Shown here one piece after another: positions 1-9,784 of a DNA stretch of 49,080 nt. A program made the position numbers and the translations under genes. Numbering within the stretch: position 1 is the first letter of the stretch; the number at the start of each line of letters is the position of its first letter. Under the pieces are notes generated by a model that was given only the letters and a program-made list of their open reading frames with translations, was not told where the DNA came from and searched no databases. The DNA lies in the NCBI GenBank assembly GCA_037134755.1, contig JBAXLO010000003.1:1-49080 (forward strand), in the 5' to 3' direction. The stretch is from JBAXLO01 sp037134755 (lineage in GTDB: Bacteria; Bacteroidota; Bacteroidia; Bacteroidales; JACABE01).

Positions 1-193
1 ATTAAACCTTTTGACGAAATTACTAATAATTTCCTTCGCGGGATATGAATAATTAGGAATTAATAATACAATTTAGAATTAATAATTAAGAATTAATAAT
101 TAATATTTTGAAGACATCTTATCATATCAAGAAAAACTTAAGATTTTTCTTTTGCATTAACCCAATTGGAGATAAATAACGATTAGGAATTGG

Positions 194-236
194 GGATTTA
201 TCCCTGATATATTAATGTAAAGTCAGGGATAAATCC
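194..236. repeat. Perfect 14-bp inverted repeat
   Basis: The arms at 194-207 and 223-236 are exact reverse complements (GGATTTATCCCTGA / TCAGGGATAAATCC) around a 15-base AT-rich loop. The transcript would form a stable hairpin in either direction. There is no U-tract, so it is not an obvious intrinsic terminator. It lies in a non-coding stretch before a second palindrome and a tandem array, so it may be a dispersed intergenic repeat. Confidence 0.75.
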
Positions 237-259
237 ATTTATTACTTTCATATCTTATT

Positions 260-279
260 CCCAAGCCTGAAGGCTTGGG
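260..279. repeat. 20-bp palindrome
   Basis: CCCAAGCCT, a 2-base centre (GA), then AGGCTTGGG: a perfect 9-bp stem, G+C-rich against a very AT-rich background. It lies 23 bp after the 194-236 hairpin. No adjoining T-run and no nearby upstream gene end make a terminator role uncertain. Confidence 0.7.
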
Positions 280-379
280 TTAACACATAATATTTATCAA
301 ATCAAAAAATAAATCACAAAATTTTACTTTTACATCAACCCATTAGTTTAAATATCCTTCGAAATCGTGATATGGTCGT

Positions 380-584
380 CCCGTATGGCGTATGGTCAAT
401 AACATCAATGTTTTTATAATCCCGTATGGCGTGACATAAAAAACATTGCTGATTTATCCATCCCGTATGGCGTGACATAAAAAACATTGCTGATTTATCT
501 ATCCCGTATGGCGGGACGTTTAAAACATTGCTGATTTATTAATCCCGTGTGGCGTGACGTATAAAACATTGCTGATATTAATGA
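380..584. repeat. Tandem array, five 41-bp units
   Basis: Units begin with CCCGTATGGCG at 380, 421, 462, 503 and CCCGTGTGGCG at 544, exactly 41 bp apart. Units 2 and 3 are almost identical, while unit 1 is diverged after its first 11 bases. The third full-length copy (503-543) contains TCCCG-TATGG-CGGGA, a perfect 5-bp hairpin; other copies have one mismatch (CGTGA). There is no unique spacer between units, so this is a minisatellite and not a CRISPR. It lies about 330 bp upstream of the gene at 911. A short minus-strand open frame across 495-707 is low-complexity and is not called. Confidence 0.85.
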
Positions 585-910
585 TTCACCAACTGAAACG
601 TGTATAACATTATATTTACATACATTACATTTAATATGTAGCCTATATATCAAACGCTTAAATATATCTTGTAAATAAATATCATTATTATCATTATTAT
701 TTAACAAAACCGATAAATAATGTGTAATTTTGTAAACTAATTATGGTGCGTTTAATCTCATATAGAGATTTTATAACAGGCACACCTTTATAATTCAGAA
801 TTTTCGGAGTTTCTATATCAAAAATGATACTCAACCCTGCTTTTGAATAAGCAATAGTATCTTACCTCATTTTTTTTATCTTATTATAAATTATTAAAAA
901 ATTAATCGTT
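585..910. other. AT-rich intergenic DNA before the gene at 911
   Basis: No gene is supported here. A TAATTTTG at 725-732 matches the Bacteroidota -7 consensus on the plus strand and could start a leader of about 170 nt for the gene at 911. No TTTG was seen at the proper upstream distance, so this promoter is tentative. Confidence 0.35.
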
Positions 911-1888
911 ATGAATACATATTTAATAACCATATTTGTTTTATTACTGTCATCTAGCAGATTAAGCTATGTACAACTGCAACAATTGGGAATTTCGCTA
1001 TTAGCAAAACTGAAATTAGAACCAGTAAGCGACGACATCACTTCGATGATAACCAGACTTGATGAAGTACTTACACGTTACCTTACGGGATTAATTCAAT
1101 GGAAGAGTGATAAATCAAGAAAAATAGGGAAAGTAGATGCCTTTTCTAAAATTGTTTTAACAATACCTTTTATACTTGATGGCTATATAACCACTGTAAA
1201 AAACGCAATGCCGGGCGATAAGAATGTTTTATTGGTGTTGTTTACCAATAATATTTCCATTTATTATAGAGGCAAACAGTTAGATATATTAAATGCCTTT
1301 ACAAATTTAAGCAAACTATTGCTCGATCATCCTGATTTAGCAATCTTAAAAATAAAAGTCGATGCTTTTATACTTACACTTCAAGCTGCTTACGATTCGA
1401 AATCTAACATAAAAGATAATGTTAAAATAGACAGTTCTAATATTATTGATCTACACACTGAATTAGGATATACTATTTTAGGAACTTTTGGGTTATTGAT
1501 TAGTCATTTTAGAACCAATGTTTTTAAAGTTGAACGTTTTTTTGATCGTAGTATTTTAATCCATAACAAAAACAATCCTGAAAAACTACGTGCAAACCAA
1601 GTCCTGATTGATATTGCTTCAGGAATTACCATAAATGCATCAAATACAACTATAATTAAAAATGGTTATTTTATTTTTGAAGGTTTTACCGATGCAGTTG
1701 TTTGCATCTGGACAGCCCCAACAACTGATTCTCCTGTTCCGGCAAAGGTATTTGAATTAAAAGGTAAGGATAAAATAGGAGCAAAAGTTAATGATTTGGG
1801 AAGTGCTTTGAACACTTTCTTGTTATTTAAAGTTAAAGAGGGTACAGACCCGGGCAAGATTAAAGTAACATGGACAAAAAGGAAATAA
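911..1888 (+). CDS. Hypothetical protein, 325 aa
   Basis: I do not recognise this protein. The N-terminus (about residues 3-20) is hydrophobic with Ser-rich ending and may be a signal sequence or membrane anchor, though no clear cleavage site is visible. The central region is mixed helical in appearance, with several Leu/Ile-rich stretches. The last 90 or so residues look beta-rich and end in KVTWTKRK, which could be an immunoglobulin- or FN3-like sandwich, but this is inference. It stands alone, is convergent with the kinase operon ending at 1962, and follows the 41-bp array. The two FN3-like genes at 14348 and 39001 also follow tandem arrays; any kinship with them is weak by eye. Confidence 0.7.
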   Translation: MNTYLITIFVLLLSSSRLSYVQLQQLGISLLAKLKLEPVSDDITSMITRLDEVLTRYLTGLIQWKSDKSRKIGKVDAFSKIVLTIPFILDGYITTVKNAMPGDKNVLLVLFTNNISIYYRGKQLDILNAFTNLSKLLLDHPDLAILKIKVDAFILTLQAAYDSKSNIKDNVKIDSSNIIDLHTELGYTILGTFGLLISHFRTNVFKVERFFDRSILIHNKNNPEKLRANQVLIDIASGITINASNTTIIKNGYFIFEGFTDAVVCIWTAPTTDSPVPAKVFELKGKDKIGAKVNDLGSALNTFLLFKVKEGTDPGKIKVTWTKRK

Positions 1889-1901
1889 AATAAAAATTAC
1901 A

Positions 1902-1926
1902 AATTACGTTTAGTCATACCGTAATT
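1902..1926. terminator. Weak hairpin between convergent genes
   Basis: AATTACG (1902-1908) and CGTAATT (1920-1926) form a 7-bp stem between the convergent ends of the 911 gene and the kinase operon. There is only a modest T-rich flank, so termination is possible but not certain. Confidence 0.3.
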
Positions 1927-1961
1927 CGTAATTGTTTCTAACTTTAGGCATTTTAGGCAAT

Positions 1962-3071
1962 TTAATTAATTATTGGAACAGTAAATGTAAATACCGACCC
2001 AACACCTTCTTGGCTTTCTGCCCAAATCTTACCACCATGTTTCTCAACAAAATCTTTGCAGAGAATCAACCCTAAACCTGTACTAAGTTCGCCTTCGGTA
2101 CCAGCTCTATTAGTTTTGCCATCAAGTTTAAATAGATTTTCAACTATCATACTATTCATTCCAATCCCTGTATCTTTAATTGAGATTTCAATATCCTCAT
2201 CTGTAGTTTGAGTGTAAACATTTATCTTTCCTCCTTTTTCGGTAAACTTTACTGCATTGGAAACAAGGTTACGGATAACGGTTTGTATCATATTTGAATC
2301 AGCATAAACCTTAAGATCATTATCTATATCACAAATAATTTCAATAGCCTTATTACGGGCTGTTTCATTAACTGATTTCGAACATTCATCAACTACTTCG
2401 TGTAGATTTAACATTTCCGGATTATATGCAATCTGTCCTCTTTGCATCTGCGACCATTCCAAAAGATTCTCCAATAAATTAAAGATATTACTAGCCGATT
2501 GATTGAGATTCAACATTAACTCTTTTTGTTCATCAACAGGAATCAGCTCCAAATCAGCAGCCATCATCTCTGTTAAAGCCATAAAACCACCAAGCGGATT
2601 GCGAAGATCATGAGCAATGATAGAGAAGAACTTATCCTTTTGAGCATTTAACTTCTGAAGTTCCTTGCTCTGCTTACATATCTTAAGATGAGTAGCTACA
2701 CGCGCTTTTACTTCTTCGGCCTGAAATGGTTTGGTAATATAATCAACACCCCCCGAATTCAAAGCTTTTACAATATCTTTAGTATCATTTAATGCACTTA
2801 TAAAAATGACGGGAATATCATTTAAATTAGGATCCTCTTTCAACCTGCTGCACACCTCGTAACCATTCATATCGGGCATCATAATGTCAAGAAGAATTAA
2901 GTCGGGCTTTTCTTTTTCGGCAACCTGTAAGGCAAGATTTCCATTAGGAACAGGTCTTACTTTATAGCCTTCTCCTTTTAATATATCGCCCAACACTTTA
3001 AGATTGGCAGGCACATCATCTACAATAAGAATATTGGATATAGTAGTAGTGTTTTCTTTAGTAACATTCAT
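1962..3071 (-). CDS. Receiver-histidine kinase (REC-HisKA-HATPase)
   Basis: A soluble 369-aa signalling protein with the receiver domain first. Residues about 13-130 form a CheY-like receiver with the acidic pair D18/D19, phospho-acceptor D62 in LLDIMMPD, and the conserved lysine K114 in TKPF. A HisKA domain follows with the H-box histidine H154 (AHDLRNP), then an HATPase domain with N-box NLVSNAVKF, G1 box DTGIGMN and G2 box STGLGL. No membrane segment or sensor domain is present, so it probably takes phosphoryl groups or signals from a partner. It is the last gene of the minus-strand run that starts with the FIST gene, 12 bp after the 1001-aa hybrid kinase. No DNA-binding output is encoded in the operon. 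Confidence 0.93.
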   Translation of the reverse strand: MNVTKENTTTISNILIVDDVPANLKVLGDILKGEGYKVRPVPNGNLALQVAEKEKPDLILLDIMMPDMNGYEVCSRLKEDPNLNDIPVIFISALNDTKDIVKALNSGGVDYITKPFQAEEVKARVATHLKICKQSKELQKLNAQKDKFFSIIAHDLRNPLGGFMALTEMMAADLELIPVDEQKELMLNLNQSASNIFNLLENLLEWSQMQRGQIAYNPEMLNLHEVVDECSKSVNETARNKAIEIICDIDNDLKVYADSNMIQTVIRNLVSNAVKFTEKGGKINVYTQTTDEDIEISIKDTGIGMNSMIVENLFKLDGKTNRAGTEGELSTGLGLILCKDFVEKHGGKIWAESQEGVGSVFTFTVPIIN

Positions 3072-3083
3072 AATTTTAGTTTC

Positions 3084-6000
3084 TTATTTTTTTAATATTT
3101 GTTGTAACTTTTCGTAATCATAATTATTAGCTAACGTTAAAAGGTATTTAGTAAGCACAGGATTTAATGTTTCAATACTTTTAATTTGTTTGATTAATAA
3201 ATCTAAATCAGCAACAGCTAAAGCATTTGACATCTGCAAAATTAGTTTATCAGGCAAATTTAAAATCCCTTTACTAATCATGTCAGCATCCGGAATGTTT
3301 GTTTTAGGAGCTGAAACTACCTCGTCATAAATATAATTAATATTCATAACCTTTCCAATACAAGTGTACAATTCATTTTTCCTGAAAGGTTTTCGGATAT
3401 GCCCTTGCAAGTTAAGCAGGTCGATTCTTTTCTGCTCATCCTCAAACGAGCTTGCAGTTACAGCAATGATAGGCGTTAGTTTTCCTTTATCAGTAAGTTT
3501 AATTAATCTGGTAGCCTCATAACCATCCATAACAGGCATACGCATATCCATTAATATCAAATCAGGATTCCATTCTTCAAACTTCTCAATTGCATCCACC
3601 CCATTAACAGCCTCTTTGGTCTCGAAACCAACCATAGTAAGAAATTTAACAACTACTCTTAAGTTCTCAATCTTATCGTCAACAACTAATACACGATATA
3701 CTTTTTTTCCTTTTTCTAAACTAATAATCTGTTTTGTGTTAGACTCTTTAACTTTCTCGGACTCACTCTCAACAATTTCAACTTTAAAAGTAAATACCGA
3801 ACCTTTACCAACCTCACTGCTTACACTTATATTACCTCCCATTAATATCGCTAACTCGCGACTAAGTGCCAAGCCTAAACCTGTACCGCTGCCTTTATTG
3901 ATACCAGTACTGGTTTGAACAAAGTGTTGAAAGAGAGATTTCATTTCTTCTTCGGATATTCCAAGACCGGAATCCTGCACCTCTACAATCAAATAACTTT
4001 TATCGTTGATAACTTTATCAATGCGAGCTCTTATTGCTATGCCTCCTTCATCAGTAAACTTAATAGCATTACTTATTAAATTAATAAATATCTGACGTAA
4101 TTTATGTTCATCAATTACAATAAACTTAGGAAGATCATGGGCTATATCAAGTATAAACTGTAGTTGTTTTGATTGAGCCTGTTCCTTAAAGATCACCTGC
4201 ATATCTTCTAATAAAGTATGCAAATTAATATTTGTAGGATTAATAGTAACACGACCTGCTTCAACTTTCGAAAGTTCAAGTATGTCATTAATTAGCATCA
4301 ATAGATGTTCACCTGCATTAATTATCGAACCAATATATTCTTTTTGCGCATCAGTTGAAAGAGGGTCACGATCAATTAGCTGAGAGAATCCAATAATAGC
4401 ATTCAATGGTGTTCGTATTTCATGCGACATATTAGCAAGAAAAATACTCTTAGCTTTGTTAGCTGTTTCAGCTTTTTCAGCCATATCATTAGCTTTAGCA
4501 GCTGCCATTCTTTCGTTAGCAAGAGCTAAATCTAATTCTTTATTCTTTAATTCAATTTGAGAAGTATAATTCGCTAGCTTTTCTTCCGAATTTTTACGCT
4601 CCGTAACATCATATATAATAGCATGTAAAATAGGATTCTCACCAAAATATATTTTACTTACCGAAACTTCAACATCTCTTATTGTATTATCCGACAAACG
4701 ATGTTGAAAAACAAATTGCTTCCCTTTTCCTTCAATTACTTCATTAATATATTTTTTAGTTTCAGGAATAGCTAATGTATTAATATCAAAGATATGTAAG
4801 CTTAGTAATTGTTCATGCGAATAGCCATAAAAAGACTGAGCTGTTTCATTAGCATCAATAATTTTGCCATCTTTGGGATCAACAAGTAGCATAACAGTTG
4901 AATTCTTCATAAACTGATTATGATAAGATTGCTCACTTTCTTGAAGTATATTACGAGCAACCCCTAACTCTCGGTTTTTTCTCATCATAATAATAAGAGA
5001 AACTGTTACAACTATAAATAATAGTATAGCAATACAAATTAGACTCCCTATAATCCAAGCTCTATAATGTTCATATATACTTGTTCGAGGATTTATAAAC
5101 ACTGCTTGTGAATTAATACTATCCGGAAGAATAATTTTATAATGTTTAAGAACCATGTCATCAAACATCCATGCATTGGGACTCTTTAGTACAGGATGTA
5201 TATCAACAATCTGTTTACCGTTTAAATAGGATAGCAAAAGATTAGCAGCAGATTGTCCATGATTACGACCACTTGTAACATATCCTCCTAACACTCCTTC
5301 TCTAATATAACCGTCTTCCATACTGATAATAACACGACCTGTTTTTACAAGACTCTTCATAATATCACGTAGTGAAAGAACTTCTCCTTTAGCATCTACC
5401 ATCCCACCAATAGTGGTAAGAAAAACATACTTACCGGGAAGAGAATGAAGTTGAGAGAGCACGAGATCCAACCTTTTTTGAACAATAAAAGTAGTGCGCA
5501 GTTTAAATAAATCTAAATCTTTTCGAGCATCTCTTTCTATTGCTTTATAAGTATTACTACCGTCACCGATAAAGACAAGATCATTGGCATCTTTATCCAT
5601 ACTCAAAAGCCATTTAAGATTTGGAGTAACGTCTTTAAGTTCAAAAACTCCGGTAAAAAAATTAGAATCTAAACTAGTTCTTATATTATAGTTATTAATC
5701 CCTGAAAAGAAAACAGGAACTCCGGGAAAAACATGAGATAAATGATCCCGTGCAAATAATAATGCGTCATCATCAGTAACATAAATTGCTTTTGGTATAT
5801 AATCTTTATACTTTATGAGTAAATGATTTTCGAATTCTCCGGCATAAGATTCTTCGTAAGGATGACGTTTGGTGTCCAGATATTCAACACAAAAAGAAGC
5901 GTTAACTTTTACATCTTCTGTAATAGCTTGTATAAAACCTTTATGCTGACTTTGAGTCCAGGGATATTCCTGAGAGTAGGAATGCAACACAAATATTTGT

Positions 6001-6089
6001 GTTAAAGGCTCTGCAGATGCAAAAAAAGAAAACAAGATACTTAATATAAAAGTAAGAAAAGACGCTCGACTTAGATTTTGTGTACTCAT
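3084..6089 (-). CDS. Hybrid histidine kinase with periplasmic binding domain
   Basis: A 1001-aa membrane sensor. A signal peptide (cleavage likely after ASA at residue 26) leads into a periplasmic domain of about 310 residues. That domain resembles the ABC-type substrate-binding sensor family (PF04392-like; starts with VLHSYSQEYPWT). One transmembrane helix follows at about 343-368. Then come a PAS domain (about 385-500), a coiled linker, HisKA with H556 in SHEIRTPLN, an HATPase (ISNAIKF, DSGLGIS, GTGLGLALS) and a C-terminal receiver with D848 in LMDMRMP. A helical tail of about 80 residues ends in TLANNYDYEKLQQILKK. Kinase, receiver and tail closely match those of the upstream 1228-aa protein, so the two are paralogues. 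Its start codon overlaps the upstream stop by 4 bp, indicating translational coupling. Confidence 0.95.
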   Translation of the reverse strand: MSTQNLSRASFLTFILSILFSFFASAEPLTQIFVLHSYSQEYPWTQSQHKGFIQAITEDVKVNASFCVEYLDTKRHPYEESYAGEFENHLLIKYKDYIPKAIYVTDDDALLFARDHLSHVFPGVPVFFSGINNYNIRTSLDSNFFTGVFELKDVTPNLKWLLSMDKDANDLVFIGDGSNTYKAIERDARKDLDLFKLRTTFIVQKRLDLVLSQLHSLPGKYVFLTTIGGMVDAKGEVLSLRDIMKSLVKTGRVIISMEDGYIREGVLGGYVTSGRNHGQSAANLLLSYLNGKQIVDIHPVLKSPNAWMFDDMVLKHYKIILPDSINSQAVFINPRTSIYEHYRAWIIGSLICIAILLFIVVTVSLIIMMRKNRELGVARNILQESEQSYHNQFMKNSTVMLLVDPKDGKIIDANETAQSFYGYSHEQLLSLHIFDINTLAIPETKKYINEVIEGKGKQFVFQHRLSDNTIRDVEVSVSKIYFGENPILHAIIYDVTERKNSEEKLANYTSQIELKNKELDLALANERMAAAKANDMAEKAETANKAKSIFLANMSHEIRTPLNAIIGFSQLIDRDPLSTDAQKEYIGSIINAGEHLLMLINDILELSKVEAGRVTINPTNINLHTLLEDMQVIFKEQAQSKQLQFILDIAHDLPKFIVIDEHKLRQIFINLISNAIKFTDEGGIAIRARIDKVINDKSYLIVEVQDSGLGISEEEMKSLFQHFVQTSTGINKGSGTGLGLALSRELAILMGGNISVSSEVGKGSVFTFKVEIVESESEKVKESNTKQIISLEKGKKVYRVLVVDDKIENLRVVVKFLTMVGFETKEAVNGVDAIEKFEEWNPDLILMDMRMPVMDGYEATRLIKLTDKGKLTPIIAVTASSFEDEQKRIDLLNLQGHIRKPFRKNELYTCIGKVMNINYIYDEVVSAPKTNIPDADMISKGILNLPDKLILQMSNALAVADLDLLIKQIKSIETLNPVLTKYLLTLANNYDYEKLQQILKK

Positions 6090-9000
6090 TGTGTCTTAAT
6101 TTTTAATAATTGTTTCAAATTATCATACTCATAATTATTAGCAAGAGTCATCATGTGAAGCGAAAGTTTTGAATTCTCCAAGCTTACATTATTAATAAGT
6201 TCAATAAGTGTGTCCATATCTGCAACAGCAATAGCATCCAACATCTTTGATACAAGATCAACAGACAACTTAGCAATATCTGCCACCATTTCTTTATCGT
6301 CGACTAGATATTTTTCTTGAGCAATCTCAACAACATCATCATAAACATACTTTATTCCAAGTATTTTCTCGATAGTGCTAAACAATTCGTTCTCACGAAA
6401 AGGCTTGCTAATATATCCTTGCATATTAAGCATCTCAGCTTTCTGATGATCCTCTTCAAACGTGCTTGCAGTGAGGGCAACTATTGGAGTAAGCTTCCCT
6501 TTTTCTGTTTGTTTAATAATACGGGTGGCCTCGTAGCCATCCATTACAGGCATGCGTATATCCATTAAAATAAGGTGTGGATTCCACTCTTCGAACTTAA
6601 TAATTGCATCGGCTCCATTAATTGCTTCTTTTGTTTCGAAGCCAACTAGTTTTAAAAGACTGGTAGCCACTTGTAAATTCTCTTCTTTATCATCCACAAC
6701 CAAGATACGACAAGGTGCTTCGCTCTTATCAATATTTAGTACTCGTTTAACATTCTTTCCTTTGACCGTTTCTAAATTCCCTTCTTTTATTTCCACATTA
6801 AGTATAAAGATAGAACCTTTACCAAGCTGACTACTTACTGTGATTTCGCCACCCATCAGCACGGCTAATTCACGGCTAAGTGCTAATCCTAAACCGGTAC
6901 CACTACCTTTTTTGATCCCACTGGTTGTTTGCACAAAATGCTTAAAGAGATTGCCTAATTCTTCTTGAGGAATACCGTATCCTGAATCCTGAATCTCAAC
7001 AATTAGTTTGTATTTATGCTCCTCATCTACAGTTGTATTATCAACTTTAGCACGTACAGCTATTCCTCCATGTTCAGTAAACTTAACAGCATTACCAATA
7101 AGGTTTATAAATATCTGACGCAATTTGTTTTCATCAACAATAACATATTGAGGAAGGTCATCAGCTATTTCGAATATTAACTGAAGGTGTTTAGATTCGG
7201 TTCTTTCCTTAAAAATCATTTGCATGTCGTTTAGCAGCACATGCAAATCAATATTAGTAGGATTTAAAACCACCCGACCGGCTTCAACCTTTGATAATTC
7301 TAAAATATCATTAATGAGTGATAAAAGATGTTCGCCGGCACGTATAATCGAAGCGTTATATTCTTTTTGAGTGTCAGTTAAAAGATTTTCGCGATTCATC
7401 AATTGAGAGAATCCAATAATCGCATTCAATGGAGTTCTTATTTCATGCGACATGTTTGCCAAAAATATACTCTTGGCCCTGTTAGCCATTTCGGCTTCTA
7501 GCTTCGTTTTTAGCAGTCCGGCTTCCGTTTTCTTTTGTTCGGTGATATCCCAATTAGTACCTATCATACGCAAAGCATTTCCGTCCTCATCCCGTTGAAC
7601 AATTGCCATTGCTCTGATATTATGGATGGAACTATCAGGCCAAACAACCCTAAACTCAGTATCATATTCTTTTTCACCTGTAATGGCCTTCTCAAATTCT
7701 TCATCACGCCTAACTTTATCTTCAGGATGAATACCTTTACACCAAACTTCATTGGCATCTTCATAAGTTGTTTTGTCAACTCCATAAAGTGCAAACATCT
7801 GATCATCCCATAGCATGGTATTATTTACAATATCCTTGTCCCAAACGCCAACACCACCTGCAAGGGTAGCCAATGCCAATCTTGTAGATATTTGTTTAAG
7901 CTTATCTTCTGCCTTTTTCCTTTCAGTAATATCTCTGCTAATGCCAAGGATTCCAATAAGTGAGCCATCTGGACCAAGATAGGGGGTTTTCAGGGTGTCA
8001 AAAAGCACTTTATGTCCATCAGGATAAGTTGTCCATACATCATTATGGCTTGAAATCCTTTGCTCCATAATTTTTTGGTCGTGCTTTAAAAAAGAATCAG
8101 CTATTTTTTTATCAAAAAGATCATAATCAGTTATCCCAGCAATATCATCTTTTGAACGATTTGAAAACTCAGAGAATGCAGGATTCCCGCCAAGATAAAC
8201 ACCATTAATATCTTTAAAGAAGATAATATCAGGGATAGAATCGAGTAAGGAACTTATCAAGCCTGCATGACGTTTTAACTCTTCTTCGGCTAACTTACGC
8301 TCTGTAATATCACGTTCGACAAACAAAATACTGGATGGGTTCCCTTTAGAGTCTCTTAAGACTGCTGAATTTACATCACAGTTGAATCGAGTATTATCTT
8401 TCCTGATAGCAAGATATTCTGTAATCTTTTGATCTTTTTTACTCTCAAGTAATTTATGAATGTTCGCATTTAATAGTTGATGATCGGAGCTATCAATAAA
8501 ATCGAAGATTGTTTTTTTAGAATATTCATCTTTTTGATCTAAAGTATAGCCATGCATCTCTGCAAGTTTCTCTGACATTAGTTGAAGTTTGCCATCCAAT
8601 GACACCATTCCAATACCGTCAGGGGAAGCTGTAATAATAGCTTCAAATTGCTGAATGCTTTGGAGTAATGCTTCCTCAGCTTTCTTTTGAACTGAGATGT
8701 CAACAAAGCTTTCAACAAGCTTATCCTTGCCATCTATCTGAATTCTTTTAACAGTTTTGAGTACTGCCAACTCAGTTTTATCGGCACAAATCAAAACCCT
8801 TTCCGAATTATCTATTGTTTGTCCTTTATCACACACTGGGCATGAGTTTTCTTGTGCAGGACAAATATATTGATGACATTCGCGACCAACAATTAGCTCT
8901 TCTCTTTCGCCAATCAACAAGGCTGCAAATGTATTTACCCTCTCAATGATACGTGTTTCAGGATCAATAATCATTATACCAACAGCAACAGTTTCCAACA

Positions 9001-9772
9001 ACGAACGTTGAAGGTCTTCACTCTCTTTGAGCTTGTTTTCCATTAGCCTTCGCTCGGTAATATCCTCTTTGATAGCAATAAAATGTGTAATCTTTTTATT
9101 GTCATTCATTATAGGTGAGATGGATGCAAACTCCCAATAGAGTTCTCCATTCTTTTTCTTGTTATGCATATCACCACGCCACTCTTTGCCTGCTAATATT
9201 GTCTTCCATAGATCTTTAAAATGCTCATTAGGTCTATCTCCCGACTTTAAAATGTTAGGGTTTTTACCAATAACTTCCTCTTTACAATAACCGGTAAGTG
9301 AACAGAACTTCGGATTTACATATTCAATAATACCATTTACGTCAGTGATAACTATAGATGCAGGGTTTTGCTCAACTGCTTTTGACAATTTCAAAGTTTC
9401 TTCAATGGCTTGATTACGCTCTTCTATTAGCTTTATAAGAGAGTCGAACAGATACTTACTATCAGAAGTGGTATTCTCATCTACATTATAATTTTTCCGA
9501 TCCGAAGGATTGAGTGCAAAAATAGCTTCTTTTATCTTATTTATAGTGTCTTTCTGAACCTCAGCATCATTCTTATGCTTTTGAAAAGCATCCCTAAGTT
9601 CCTGCGAACTTATTTCTATTGAGTTTTGAAGCAACTGTGTGTCGTCTTCAAACCCAAAATATGTGTTATTAATATCCTCAATAACCCCCAATAATTCCTT
9701 GGGCAGATTATCTACAGAACCAAAGTGTTTTTTAATCTGACGAGCCAATAATTTATTCAAGTGGTTTTCCAT
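6086..9772 (-). CDS. Multi-PAS hybrid histidine kinase, 1228 aa
   Basis: A cytosolic hybrid kinase with no evident membrane segment. After a helical N-terminus of about 125 residues there are five PAS domains at roughly 130-240, 250-365, 370-490, 500-620 and 630-750, most ending in the DITERK signature. The second carries a cysteine-rich insert (CHQYICPA then CPVCD, about 297-313). HisKA has H776 in SHEIRTPLN, followed by HATPase (GTGLGLALS), a receiver with D1071 in LMDIRMP, and a tail ending near TLANNYEYDNLKQLL. It lies 12 bp after the FIST gene and overlaps the next kinase by 4 bp (ATGA). The operon pairing suggests that it reads signals handled by the FIST protein, which is inference. 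Confidence 0.95.
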   Translation of the reverse strand: MENHLNKLLARQIKKHFGSVDNLPKELLGVIEDINNTYFGFEDDTQLLQNSIEISSQELRDAFQKHKNDAEVQKDTINKIKEAIFALNPSDRKNYNVDENTTSDSKYLFDSLIKLIEERNQAIEETLKLSKAVEQNPASIVITDVNGIIEYVNPKFCSLTGYCKEEVIGKNPNILKSGDRPNEHFKDLWKTILAGKEWRGDMHNKKKNGELYWEFASISPIMNDNKKITHFIAIKEDITERRLMENKLKESEDLQRSLLETVAVGIMIIDPETRIIERVNTFAALLIGEREELIVGRECHQYICPAQENSCPVCDKGQTIDNSERVLICADKTELAVLKTVKRIQIDGKDKLVESFVDISVQKKAEEALLQSIQQFEAIITASPDGIGMVSLDGKLQLMSEKLAEMHGYTLDQKDEYSKKTIFDFIDSSDHQLLNANIHKLLESKKDQKITEYLAIRKDNTRFNCDVNSAVLRDSKGNPSSILFVERDITERKLAEEELKRHAGLISSLLDSIPDIIFFKDINGVYLGGNPAFSEFSNRSKDDIAGITDYDLFDKKIADSFLKHDQKIMEQRISSHNDVWTTYPDGHKVLFDTLKTPYLGPDGSLIGILGISRDITERKKAEDKLKQISTRLALATLAGGVGVWDKDIVNNTMLWDDQMFALYGVDKTTYEDANEVWCKGIHPEDKVRRDEEFEKAITGEKEYDTEFRVVWPDSSIHNIRAMAIVQRDEDGNALRMIGTNWDITEQKKTEAGLLKTKLEAEMANRAKSIFLANMSHEIRTPLNAIIGFSQLMNRENLLTDTQKEYNASIIRAGEHLLSLINDILELSKVEAGRVVLNPTNIDLHVLLNDMQMIFKERTESKHLQLIFEIADDLPQYVIVDENKLRQIFINLIGNAVKFTEHGGIAVRAKVDNTTVDEEHKYKLIVEIQDSGYGIPQEELGNLFKHFVQTTSGIKKGSGTGLGLALSRELAVLMGGEITVSSQLGKGSIFILNVEIKEGNLETVKGKNVKRVLNIDKSEAPCRILVVDDKEENLQVATSLLKLVGFETKEAINGADAIIKFEEWNPHLILMDIRMPVMDGYEATRIIKQTEKGKLTPIVALTASTFEEDHQKAEMLNMQGYISKPFRENELFSTIEKILGIKYVYDDVVEIAQEKYLVDDKEMVADIAKLSVDLVSKMLDAIAVADMDTLIELINNVSLENSKLSLHMMTLANNYEYDNLKQLLKIKTQ

Positions 9773-9784
9773 AAAATTTATGGT

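Noticed and set aside
495..707. Minus-strand 70-aa frame over the 41-bp array
   Set aside because: Covers part of the array and low-complexity AT DNA, no recognisable protein features; the 41-bp period would shift the frame at each unit.
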